This document shows, piece by piece, positions 25,485 to 33,228 of a stretch of DNA of 55,631 nucleotides. The notes under the pieces were generated by a model that was given only the letters and a program-made list of their open reading frames with translations, was not told the DNA's origin and did no database searches. Both the position numbers and the translations under genes were made by a program. Origin of the DNA: Campylobacter troglodytis (lineage in GTDB: Bacteria > Campylobacterota > Campylobacteria > Campylobacterales > Campylobacteraceae); NCBI RefSeq assembly GCF_006864425.1, contig NZ_QHLI01000011.1, forward strand, positions 1 to 55,631. The letters run 5' to 3'. The number at the start of each line of letters is the position of its first letter. Within the stretch, counting starts at the first letter, position 1.

Positions 25485-26396
25485 ATGTTTATATTTGAGC
25501 CCTTATTTACTATTTTTGCCTTGCTTATGGGAGGATATTTTGCCAAAAGAGTGGGGGTATTGAAAAATAGACAAAGTAGGGGCTTTTTGGACTTTGCCGT
25601 TATCTTTGCTCTGCCCTGTTTGATCTTTGAAAGGACTTATTATTTAAATTTTAACTTTTTGTTTGTTATTTATATACTAATAGGGCTTTGTTCTTCTTTA
25701 CTTGCTGGGCTCATTAGCGTAGTACTTGGCAAATTGTTTGGCTTTTCAAGGGCTACTCTTGTTAGTATGTTTTTGTTATCTTCTTTTGGAAATACCCTTT
25801 TTATAGGAGTTCCCATAATCGAGGGTCTTTATGAGGATCCCCAGCTCATAAGCAATGTTATCTTTTACGATGCCCTTGCAACTACTTTGCCTATGGCGCT
25901 TTTTGCCCCCTTTGTTTTGTCCTTAGCAAGCCAGCAAAAGCCAAGCTTACTGACAAATATCAAAAAGGTGCTTAGCTTCCCTCCCTTTGTGGCTTTAATA
26001 CTTGGGCTTTTGTGTAAGCTTGTAAGTTTGCCTGAGTTTATCTTAGAGCCTATAAGGCTTTTTGGAGGAGCAGCAACCCCTACTGCACTCTTTGCCATAG
26101 GGCTTGGACTTGGTTTTAATGCCATTAAAACAAGCTATAAAAGCACCTTCATTGTGGTAAGTTCTAAGATGCTTTTAACCCCCTTTATCTTTATCGCTCT
26201 CATAGCACTTTGTGGGCTTGAATTTTCACCTTCGGCAGTGGTTGCCATCTTTGAAAGCTCTATGCCTACTATGAGTTTAGCCGTTGCTATGGTTATGAAG
26301 GCAAAGCTAGATTCAAATTTAGCAGTAAGCGTCATAGCCTTTGGGGTGCTTTTTGCCTTTATTTCTATGCCCTTGCTTGTATTTATCTTAATTTAG
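25485..26396 (+). CDS. AEC (auxin efflux carrier) family transporter, copy 2
   Basis: A 303-residue inner-membrane carrier, paralogous along its whole length to the product of 4247-5155. It begins MFIFEPLFTIFALLMGGYFA and keeps the family's helix-break motif FGNTLFIGVP (about residues 102-111) and the late SSMPTMSLAVAMVMKAKLDS. About ten transmembrane helices are predicted. AEC proteins move organic acids or similar anions; the substrate is unknown. ATG 25485 follows GAGAAAAGCT; an in-frame TTG at 25464 is not supported. It stands alone between IS relics, which suggests that duplication of the AEC gene and the IS-rich surroundings may be connected. Confidence 0.88.
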   Translation: MFIFEPLFTIFALLMGGYFAKRVGVLKNRQSRGFLDFAVIFALPCLIFERTYYLNFNFLFVIYILIGLCSSLLAGLISVVLGKLFGFSRATLVSMFLLSSFGNTLFIGVPIIEGLYEDPQLISNVIFYDALATTLPMALFAPFVLSLASQQKPSLLTNIKKVLSFPPFVALILGLLCKLVSLPEFILEPIRLFGGAATPTALFAIGLGLGFNAIKTSYKSTFIVVSSKMLLTPFIFIALIALCGLEFSPSAVVAIFESSMPTMSLAVAMVMKAKLDSNLAVSVIAFGVLFAFISMPLLVFILI

Positions 26397-26555
26397 CTTT
26401 AAAGCCTTCATTTTTGTTTAAATTTCTAGCGAAATTTTGCCTTGTTTTGCCTTTAAATTCAGATTTTATTAAAAAAGAAGCTAAATTTAAAAAATCAAAG
26501 TTTTCTTATTAGAGCCAACAAAACACTTTAAATTCAAGCTTGCACACTTAAAAAA
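26397..26555. other. Gap after AEC copy 2
   Basis: Short AT-rich gap with AAATTCAAG words and no gene, running into an IS fragment. Confidence 0.35.
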
Positions 26556-26776
26556 GCAGATCAAGAAAATTGTGAACTTTTTTGTTCCATACTTTTGCAA
26601 CTGCAAAGCAAAATATGCTTTGCGAAAATTTAGACTTGCTAAATTTAAGAATAAAAGAAAATTTTGTCCTTCATTTAAAGCAAACATAATTTTAAGATGA
26701 CAATTTGAGGAAAAAATTTTAATTAAAATTTGCCTAAATTGATAAGAAAAAATTCTATTAGAGTATCTTGAGTCAA
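26556..26776 (+). mobile_element. IS1595-like element fragment, copy 5 (3' end only)
   Basis: This piece covers the last quarter of the element: a hairpin element (26575-26610), the transposase tail (LRKFRLAKFKNKRKFCPSFKA-like, out of frame), and the right end up to TATCTTGAGTCAAAA (26762-26776). It is nearly identical to the minus strand of copy 2 (6462-6650). It joins directly to a DUF1524-type gene tail, suggesting that the IS had inserted in that gene. Confidence 0.65.
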
Positions 26777-26782
26777 AAGAAT

Positions 26783-26926
26783 TGTATAAAAAGTTGTGCT
26801 GATTTAAGAATTACAAAAGAATTATTCGATAAAAAAGAATGGAATGAAAAAGATATACAAGAACGCACAAATAAACTAATAAGAGAATTTTTTGAAATTT
26901 GGGATATAAAAAAGCTAAATAATTAA
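26783..26926 (+). pseudogene. C-terminal remnant of a DUF1524/HNH-type protein
   Basis: The frame reads ADLRITKELFDKKEWNEKDI then QERTNKLIREFFEIW and stops at 26924-26926. The pattern 'W....I..R...L......IW' is the usual C-terminal end of DUF262/DUF1524 nuclease-like proteins. It has no start and abuts the end of IS copy 5. It is not the missing end of the broken gene at 7357-9103, which has its own C-terminus. Confidence 0.5.
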
Positions 26927-27275
26927 ATTATTGTATTGATTTATTAAAGACTCAAAAAAATGTCCAAAGCCGCTTACTTAAAACGCATTTTATGAAAGGC
27001 TTAAAAAGGCATAAAAAATTGTTTTAACATAGCCTTGAAAATTTTAGAATGTGCAAATTTTTACTATCATAGCAGCTTTAACAAAGAGGCAAAAAACTAA
27101 TTCTTTGACAGTATAAATTCACACAAAAGATAAGATTTTAAGAATGAAAACCTCACAAGATTACACGAAAATTCACAAGCAAGGCTAAATTTTCAAGGCA
27201 CAAAGGACGTCGTTTCAAAAGAAATCTACAAATAAGCATTCAAATTCACACTCAAAGCCTCTTTGCATTGCGGAG

Positions 27276-27296
27276 AAAAAAAAGGGGGGGGGGGGG
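27276..27296. repeat. A8-G13 homopolymer tract
   Basis: Eight A's followed by thirteen G's. Such G tracts in Campylobacter usually cause phase variation of surface genes. A frame after the tract reads VVFAFILTATLYGICTAKTV and then stops, and one before it starts at 27144 (MKTSQDYTKIHK) and breaks, so the tract probably marks the remains of a lost contingency gene. Confidence 0.6.
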
Positions 27297-27480
27297 TTGT
27301 GTTTGCATTTATTCTTACAGCTACTTTGTATGGAATTTGCACGGCAAAAACTGTCAGTAAATGACATAAAGTGAAACAAAACCTACAAATTTAAAGCATT
27401 AAATTCAAGGCATTTAGCTATAAATTCAAGGCTTTTTTACAAAAGCATTTTTTTGCGTTTAATTTAACTAAAAAGGTGTT

Positions 27481-28042
27481 TTATTAAACTTAACAGAATT
27501 TTTTCTTATCACTTTCAATAAACTTTGATGAAAATCTTATCTTCAATTTTTTGTCTTAATTGAATTTTTTTAAATTAAGGATAAAAGTTTATTTCCACGA
27601 ACTTTGGCTAAGTAAACTAGCAAAGCCACTTTTGCTTACAGTTGCGAACGAGTAGCACGAATAAAAACATAGGTGCTTTCTTACAAACCCCACTCTTACC
27701 ACATACACCTTACCCTTGTGCTACGCAGATGCTAGTGCAGATAAGCAAAAATAAACCTCATCAACTTCAAGCTCGCAACTCATTTTAAAAAGCCTCTCGC
27801 ATTCTTTAGATATTAAAATTTGAATTTGCTTGAAAATTTTGCACAAATTTTAATGGCGAATTTGACAAAGCAAGAGGATTTTCACCTCTAAATCAATTCT
27901 TGCAAAGTGAGGGGACTGAAAGACTGAGTAAAAATACTTGAAAAGTTCTATAAAGTGTATCTGCGAAATTCACAAACAAAGCTTTGTTTTTCATAATCCT
28001 TAACTTAAAAACCTTTCAATAAAGCTTAAGCTTAATTGAGCC
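27481..28042 (-). mobile_element. IS1595-like element relic, copy 6
   Basis: Ends are TTAAACTTAACAGAATTT (27484-27501) and TTAAGCTTAATTGAGCC (28026-28042). About 560 bp long, strongly decayed: the N-terminal zinc-ribbon and helix region is recognisable near 27890-27990 on the minus strand, and two hairpin elements lie at about 27640-27670 and 27710-27755. No long transposase frame remains. Confidence 0.65.
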
Positions 28043-28090
28043 TTAATTTAAATTTTAAATTTTTAAAGTCATTTTTAAAGAAAAATATCT

Positions 28091-28096
28091 TATAAT
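28091..28096 (+). promoter_or_regulatory. -10 box (TATAAT) candidate for lpxD
   Basis: TATAAT in ATATCTTATAATTTTG, about 50 bp before the lpxD start; a second candidate TAAAAT lies at about 28113-28118. AAACGGAGTG (28133-28141) is the ribosome-binding site. Confidence 0.45.
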
Positions 28097-28147
28097 TTTG
28101 AGTTTTTTTATGTAAAATCAAGCACAAACAAAAACGGAGTGTGGATG

Positions 28148-29113
28148 ATGAAATTAAGTGAAATTGCTGAATTTTTAAGCCTTGATTATGCGGGCGAGGA
28201 TATGGAAATATCGGCGTTAAACTCAATCAACAACGCAAGTTTTAATGAGCTTAGCTACTGCGATGGGCGAAAAAACGCCAAAGATCTAGCTAGCACGGGA
28301 GCTGGTGCGATCTTAGTAAGCAAGGAATTTGAAAATTTAGTCCCCAAAGACACAAAGGTGCTAATCAGCCCAAACCCCCATTTATCCTTTGCTTATTTGA
28401 GCAAACTCTTTGCAAAAGAGCTAATTTCAAGCGAAAAAAAGCCAAATAAAATCGCAAAGTCCGCTGTGATAATGCCTAATGTGTATCTAGGAAGCGGGGT
28501 TGAAATCGGCGAAAATGTCGTGGTGATGGCAGGTGCTTACATAGGCGATAATGTCAAAATCGGCGATTTCACGCTCATACACCCAAATGTCGTCATCTAC
28601 AACGACACGCAAGTGGGCAAAAAATGCCATTTGCTCGCAAACTGCGTCATCGGTAGCGATGGCTTTGGCTACGCTCACAACGATGCCGGGGAACATTACA
28701 AAATCTATCACAACGGCAATGTGGTGCTTGAAGATGGCGTAGAAATCGGTGCTTGCACTACGATAGATAGGGCGGTCTTTGATAGCACAGTAATTAAAGC
28801 AGGCTCAAAAATCGACAATCTCGTGCAAATAGGACACAACTGCAAGATCGGGCAAAACTGCTTAATCGTAGCTCAAACAGGGCTTTCAGGTTCTACTGAG
28901 CTTGGCAAAAATGTCGTTATGGGCGGACAAAGTGCGAGTGCTGGGCATTTAAAGGTTGGAGACTATGCCACCATAGCGGCACGTGGGGCTGCTGTAAAGG
29001 ACTTAGAGGGAGGGCAGATTTACGGAGGTGCTCCCACTATGCCACAGCGAGAGTGGCTCAAACTGCAAGCGAAATTTGCGATGATGGTAAAAAAGAGAAA
29101 CAAAACGGTTTAA
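28148..29113 (+). CDS. lpxD: UDP-3-O-(3-hydroxyacyl)glucosamine N-acyltransferase
   Basis: A 321-residue LpxD, third step of lipid A synthesis: it adds a 3-hydroxyacyl chain from ACP to UDP-3-O-acyl-glucosamine (or the diamino form used by Campylobacter). It starts MKLSEIAEFLSLDYAGEDME, with the uridine-binding N-terminal domain up to ~100, then a left-handed beta-helix of hexapeptide repeats (VYLGSGVEIGENVVVMAGAY onward) and the catalytic His region VQIGHNCKIGQNC. The C-terminal coiled helix follows YGGAPTMPQREWLKLQ. ATG 28148 is chosen by homology; ATG 28145 is equally possible. GGAG lies 8 bp upstream. Confidence 0.95.
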   Translation: MKLSEIAEFLSLDYAGEDMEISALNSINNASFNELSYCDGRKNAKDLASTGAGAILVSKEFENLVPKDTKVLISPNPHLSFAYLSKLFAKELISSEKKPNKIAKSAVIMPNVYLGSGVEIGENVVVMAGAYIGDNVKIGDFTLIHPNVVIYNDTQVGKKCHLLANCVIGSDGFGYAHNDAGEHYKIYHNGNVVLEDGVEIGACTTIDRAVFDSTVIKAGSKIDNLVQIGHNCKIGQNCLIVAQTGLSGSTELGKNVVMGGQSASAGHLKVGDYATIAARGAAVKDLEGGQIYGGAPTMPQREWLKLQAKFAMMVKKRNKTV

Positions 29114-29140
29114 GGCTTTATTTAGGCTTACTTGTGTTTG

Positions 29141-29170
29141 AAAGGCTCTTTCATACAAAAGCCTTTTTTG
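29141..29170 (+). terminator. Rho-independent terminator after lpxD
   Basis: AAAGGCT (29141-29147) pairs with AGCCTTT (29160-29166), and the T-run continues to TTTTTTG, 28 bp after the lpxD stop. Confidence 0.65.
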
Positions 29171-29286
29171 CTTGTATGGGCTAAATTAATGTTTTAAAAC
29201 CTAGTTTCTTCACTAAAACCTAGCTATCTTAGAAAAACTTTTGCTATAAATTATAGAGTCTTTAAAAAATGAACTTTTTTAAAAAA

Positions 29287-29470
29287 GGCTCAAGATACTT
29301 TAATAAGGCTTGGCTCAATATACTTTAATATGATTTTCTCTTATCAACTTTGATAAATTTTGAAAAGAATTTTGTCCTAAACTTTTACCACTATACCTAA
29401 GCTTTACTTCTTTTAAGCGAGGGATAAATTTTTCTTTTTTAGCCCTTAAATTTAACTAAAATTTACAAAC
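29287..29470 (-). mobile_element. IS1595-like element end fragment, copy 7
   Basis: Only the transposase-distal end is left: GGCTCAAGATACTTTAATA followed by a second, tandem GGCTCAATATACTTTAATA, then the usual TCTTATCAACTTTGATAAAT and the decayed tail sequence. It runs into sequence resembling 361-560. Confidence 0.5.
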
Positions 29471-29787
29471 TTCGTGCGGATGAACTATCTATTCTATCCA
29501 CACTCATTACTATCGTGCAACCCCTTTTGCTTACAGTTGCAAGACACGAAGCACGAAGCAAAAAATCACCTCGCAATACTTCGCCTTGTTTGCTTTTGTT
29601 TGGCTTGAAAATTCACATTTCTTGTCATTGACAAACGGACTTCGTCCGTTAAATTCACGCTTTTAAAAAACGTGAAAAATCCCTCCACTGCGGAGTGAGT
29701 TTGGTGGTGGGTAAATTGAATTATCAAAATTGTGAATTTTTTAGCAAAACCACATAGAATTCACACAAATTCAACAAAAGAAACAAA
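29471..29787. repeat. Repeat block resembling 361-600
   Basis: ACTTCGTGCGGATGAACT, AATACTTCGCCTTGT, GACTTCGTCCGTTAA and GTGGTGGGTAAATTGAA occur here in the same order as related words at 370-570. One hairpin element sits at 29525-29565 (reverse orientation). No gene is visible. Confidence 0.5.
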
Positions 29788-30340
29788 AATGAGTAAAAAT
29801 ACTCAAAATTCATCAAAAACTCGGTCAAATTAGGCATAGCAGCAGATGCAATGGCGAGTATATCACCCTTGCTAGTAAAGAACATGGATTTAGCAAATTC
29901 CACAAACAAAACAGCTTAAACACTGCAAATTCAAGCAAAGTAGCAAAATGCCTTACGCTACACTAAGTAGCGGCGTGAAAATGCCTATGCTATGAAACTT
30001 TCCAAATATCAAACAACGAAACACAAAGGCGCGTTGAGGACGCTGTGGGCGTGGGTTACCGTCTCATAAACACAGCAAGCTTACGCAAACAAAGAGGACA
30101 TAGGAGTAGCACTTAAAAGCACGGTTAAAGATGGATTAAAACAAGATGATCTTTTCATCAAAGCGAAGATTTAAATAAACCAAACAAAAGGAAAAACAAC
30201 TTCAAGGTCTTTGAGACAGGTTGCAAGAAGCTAGGTGCAAAATTGTGAATTTGTATCTCAAGCCCTACAAGGACAGCTATGAAGTGCTGTGAGCTATGAG
30301 CAAGCTCTTAAAAGAGAGTTATGTGAGTTTTAGTGCGAAA
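29788..30340 (+). pseudogene. Aldo/keto reductase with Tat-like leader, decayed
   Basis: Fragments in several frames spell an aldo/keto reductase: KLGIAADAMASISPLLVKN (export leader), MPYATLSSGVKMPML (29949-29993), EDAVGVGYRL followed by INTA, YANKEDIGVALKS, LKQDDLFIK and later parts (30240-30330) that recall LYLIHQPY...SYEV..MSEL. Multiple frameshifts, a stop right after MPML and lost bases mean no functional product. The window's first gene is an intact aldo/keto reductase end, and the flanking repeats are shared, so this may be a decayed duplicate. Confidence 0.65.
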
Positions 30341-30545
30341 GCTTAATGTAGTTGAAGCAAACAAAACGAGCAAGGCTTAAAAGCCTTGCAAAGTGTATCC
30401 CATCCAGCAGTTGTGAGAGTAAACAAAAAAGCCACCAAGAGATAACTATGTTAAGTAAAGCCCTTCACAGTTGCAAGAGCCTAAGACAAAAAACATCGCC
30501 TCTTAATACAAGATATTGTTGGCTTTTATTTAAAGAAATTCAGAA
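30341..30545. repeat. Repeat block with degenerate third copy of the candidate RNA
   Basis: The perfect palindrome of 337-356 recurs at 30370-30389. AAGCCACCAAGAGATAACTA (from 30429) matches the 3' part of the candidate RNA repeats at 793-896 and 51397-51500, but their stem region is missing. No gene. Confidence 0.45.
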
Positions 30546-30965
30546 CTTGCGTGAATTTCTTTAATCCGCGTTTTGTATTCCGTAGTCTGCATATACAACG
30601 CCTTATACGTCTTTGTTTTATAAATTCACGCCTTGTGCAAATTTCTACAATCTACACTTTGTGTTCTGTTTTCTGTAATCCATATATACAAAGCCTTATC
30701 CGCTCTCGTTCAAATTCTTACAAATGTATTTTTCTTGTCATTCAAAAACTTCACGCTTTGCGTGAATTTATCTATGTTTTGTAATCCGTAGTCTGCATAC
30801 TCTTTGCGTGAATTTCTAAAATCTACACTCTGTATTTCGTACAAATTGGCATTTTTTATAGCAAAGAACACACTTCGTCAGTTAAATTCACACCTTGCGT
30901 GAATTTTTACACTCTACACTTTGTGTTCTATTTTCTATAATCCATAGTCTGCATATGTAAATTCA
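30546..30965. repeat. Cluster of four to five degenerate direct repeats
   Basis: Units share GCGTGAATTTCTAYAATCTA, CACTTTGTGTTCTGTTTTCT, GTAATCCATAGTCTGCATA or variants. Copies begin near 30550, 30640, 30770, 30800 and 30895. A reverse-complement unit is at 640-700. Separately, AAATTCACGC/GCGTGAATTT words between units can form hairpins. Function unknown. Confidence 0.6.
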
Positions 30966-31777
30966 TAGCCTTAAAATTTAATCATTCATCTAAATTTAAC
31001 GCATTTTGTGTGTTTTTAGATAAAAAGCAAGATAACAAAAACAAAGTATTTTTGTTTGCAGTTACAACACACATAGCACAAAGTAAAAAATTAAGCAAAA
31101 GCTTAATAAGTAAAAAAAAAAAATCGTCCTTCAAGCGATTAAATTTCGCTAGTTAATGAGAACAACAAGTAAATTTAAATCCTTGTTTTGCCTTTGAATT
31201 TAATAAAAATTCAAGTTTAAAGCTTGAATTGAATGAGTTTGTTAAATTTAAACCTTGCTTGAATTTTCATATTTCATCTATCTCAAGTATCCACAAAATG
31301 ACATTTTTTCAAGCCATAAAAAGATCATCCATTTAAATATGGGCTTAGTGGTGGGTGTTTAAGTATATGACAAGAGCCTAAAAATCGCTATAATTAAAGT
31401 AAGCAGTTCTTAAATTTTTGCTTTTTTCAAAAAAAATTATCACTCTTTGAAATAAATAAACTCAAAAATTCACAAGGCTAAGTGAAAATTTATGATTTAT
31501 TTTAAGCTTTGACTTCGTTTTTTAGAAAACTACTAACTGTATATAGAAATTTTAATCTTGCTAAAAAGCTGCCTTATAATATTTTTGCAAAAAATCAAAC
31601 TTAGTTAAAAATTAGCTAAAAATGAAACAGTTTTTAAATAAAAATCCTTAAATTTAAAAAAATGAGTAATTAAGTAACTCTTAGTTAAGTTTTTTTTTTT
31701 TTTTTGATATTTTAGTCTAACACTTTGCTTAAATTTATGTAAAAATAAAAAAATTTAAATTTTAGAAAGGATGAAAA
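30966..31777. other. Gene-free stretch before tctC
   Basis: No gene is seen. A degenerate hairpin element lies near 31060-31090. A neat TATAAT (31389-31394, in TCGCTATAATTAAAG) has no gene for 380 bp, so it could serve a small RNA or be fortuitous. Homopolymer tracts lie at about 31113-31124 (A) and 31690-31705 (T16). Confidence 0.35.
31690..31705 (+). promoter_or_regulatory. T16 tract upstream of tctC
   Basis: Sixteen T's about 73 bp before the tctC ATG. Campylobacter promoters use T-rich sequence upstream of the -10 box instead of a -35, so a tract whose length slips could modulate tctCBA transcription. The -10 itself is not clear (TTTATG near 31735). Confidence 0.35.
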
Positions 31778-32773
31778 ATGAAGAGATTAACCTTAAGTGC
31801 TCTTTGCCTTGCCTTAATGCTTAGTGCTTGCGGCAAGAAGGATTCAAATGAAACACAAAGTGCTGGTTCTATTACCAAACCAGAATGCATAGCGCCAGCT
31901 GCGCCGGGTGGTGGCTTTGATCTTACCTGTAAGCTAGTGCAAGTTAGTTTGCTTGAATCAAAGCTCATAGAAAAGCCTATGAGGGTTACCTTTATGCCGG
32001 GAGGGGTTGGCGTTGTGGCTTATAATTCAATGATTAATAACCGCCCAAAAGACGCTAACACCATAGTAGCCTTTTCAAGTGGCACACTTTTAAACATAGC
32101 TATGGGAAAACACGGACAGTATAATGAAAACGATGTTAAATGGCTTGCAAGTGGGGGTGTGGATTATGGAACCATCACTGTAAGAGCAGATTCTCCTTAT
32201 CAAAGCTTAGAAGATCTCATCGAAGCACTCAAAGAAAAGCCTCAAGAAATTAGCTTTGCCGCTGGTGGATCCATAGGTGGGCAAGATTGGATGCAAACAG
32301 CTTTAGTAGCAAGACTTGCTGGACTTGATACTAACCAAATGCGTTATGTAGCCTTTGAAGGAGGTGGGGAGGCTCTTACTTCCTTGCTTGGAGGACATAC
32401 GCAAGTGCTTGTAACAGGTGCGGCTGAACTTGCTTCGCATCTTAGCAGTGGAAAATTAAGACCCCTAGCTGTCTTTGCTGAAAATAGACTTGATTCTAAT
32501 GATTTTAAAGACATACCAACAGCAAAGGAACAAGGCTATGATGTTTTGTGGCCTATAGTTCGTGGCTATTATATGGCTCCTCAGGTAGGCGATGCTGAGT
32601 TTAGCTGGTGGCTTGATACCTTTGATAAGCTTTGGCAAACAGATGAATTTAAAAAGCAAAGAGAATTTAGAGGACTTTTTGAATTTAACAAAAGCGGGAA
32701 CGAGCTTGATGCCTTTGTAAAAGAGCAAGTAAATACCTTTAGATCTCTTATCAAGGAGTTTAATTTACAATGA
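31778..32773 (+). CDS. tctC: Tripartite tricarboxylate transporter substrate-binding lipoprotein (TctC)
   Basis: A 331-residue Bug/TctC-type binding protein that captures a carboxylate (citrate-like or another acid) in the periplasm for the TctAB permease. Signal peptide MKRLTLSALCLALMLSAC with lipobox LSAC makes it a lipoprotein, unlike many freely soluble TctC proteins. Family motifs: CIAPAAPGGGFDLTCKL (ligand-loop 'P.aPGGg.D'), FMPGGVGVVAYNSM, AAGGSIGGQDW, and TAKEQGYDVLWPIVRGYYMAP. ATG 31778 follows AAAGGATGAAAA. Its TGA overlaps the tctB ATG. Confidence 0.92.
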   Translation: MKRLTLSALCLALMLSACGKKDSNETQSAGSITKPECIAPAAPGGGFDLTCKLVQVSLLESKLIEKPMRVTFMPGGVGVVAYNSMINNRPKDANTIVAFSSGTLLNIAMGKHGQYNENDVKWLASGGVDYGTITVRADSPYQSLEDLIEALKEKPQEISFAAGGSIGGQDWMQTALVARLAGLDTNQMRYVAFEGGGEALTSLLGGHTQVLVTGAAELASHLSSGKLRPLAVFAENRLDSNDFKDIPTAKEQGYDVLWPIVRGYYMAPQVGDAEFSWWLDTFDKLWQTDEFKKQREFRGLFEFNKSGNELDAFVKEQVNTFRSLIKEFNLQ

Positions 32774-33219
32774 AAGAATCTTATTTAAGCACGAAGATCT
32801 TTTCTTTTATAACCTTCGTGCTATGTTGTATAGGACTTTATCTATGTAAAGATCTAGTAGCACCTCTAAGCTATGAGCCACTAGGTCCTCGTGCCTTTCC
32901 ACTTGGTTCTTTGGTGCTTATCGCTTTTTGTTGCATCTTGCTTTTTTTCTTTGCTGAAAAAACTGAGGTTCATTGGGGAAGTGCTAAGCTTTGGGTAAAA
33001 AACATTATGCTTGCCATAAGTTTTATTATATTCATAGTTTTGTTTGAAAATTTAGGCTTTATCATCTCAACCGTTATCTTTGCCTTTTTATGCGGACTTG
33101 TTTTTGACGGTAGGGTTAAATTTGTGCTTCCCTTTTCTATCTTCTTGGGGGTATTTTTATACTACTGTTTTGATAGATGGTTTGATGTAACCTTGCCTCT
33201 TGGCTATGTCTTTACTTAA
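32770..33219 (+). CDS. tctB: Tripartite tricarboxylate transporter small membrane subunit TctB
   Basis: A 149-residue protein with four hydrophobic helices (about 10-30, 45-63, 75-95, 105-145), the TctB layout. YEPLGPRAFPLGSL is the family's 'gP..fP' loop after the first helix. It partners TctA in the inner membrane. ATGA overlap with tctC (4 bp) and nine bases to tctA show a tight operon. Confidence 0.88.
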   Translation: MKESYLSTKIFSFITFVLCCIGLYLCKDLVAPLSYEPLGPRAFPLGSLVLIAFCCILLFFFAEKTEVHWGSAKLWVKNIMLAISFIIFIVLFENLGFIISTVIFAFLCGLVFDGRVKFVLPFSIFLGVFLYYCFDRWFDVTLPLGYVFT

Positions 33220-33228
33220 AGGATAAAA

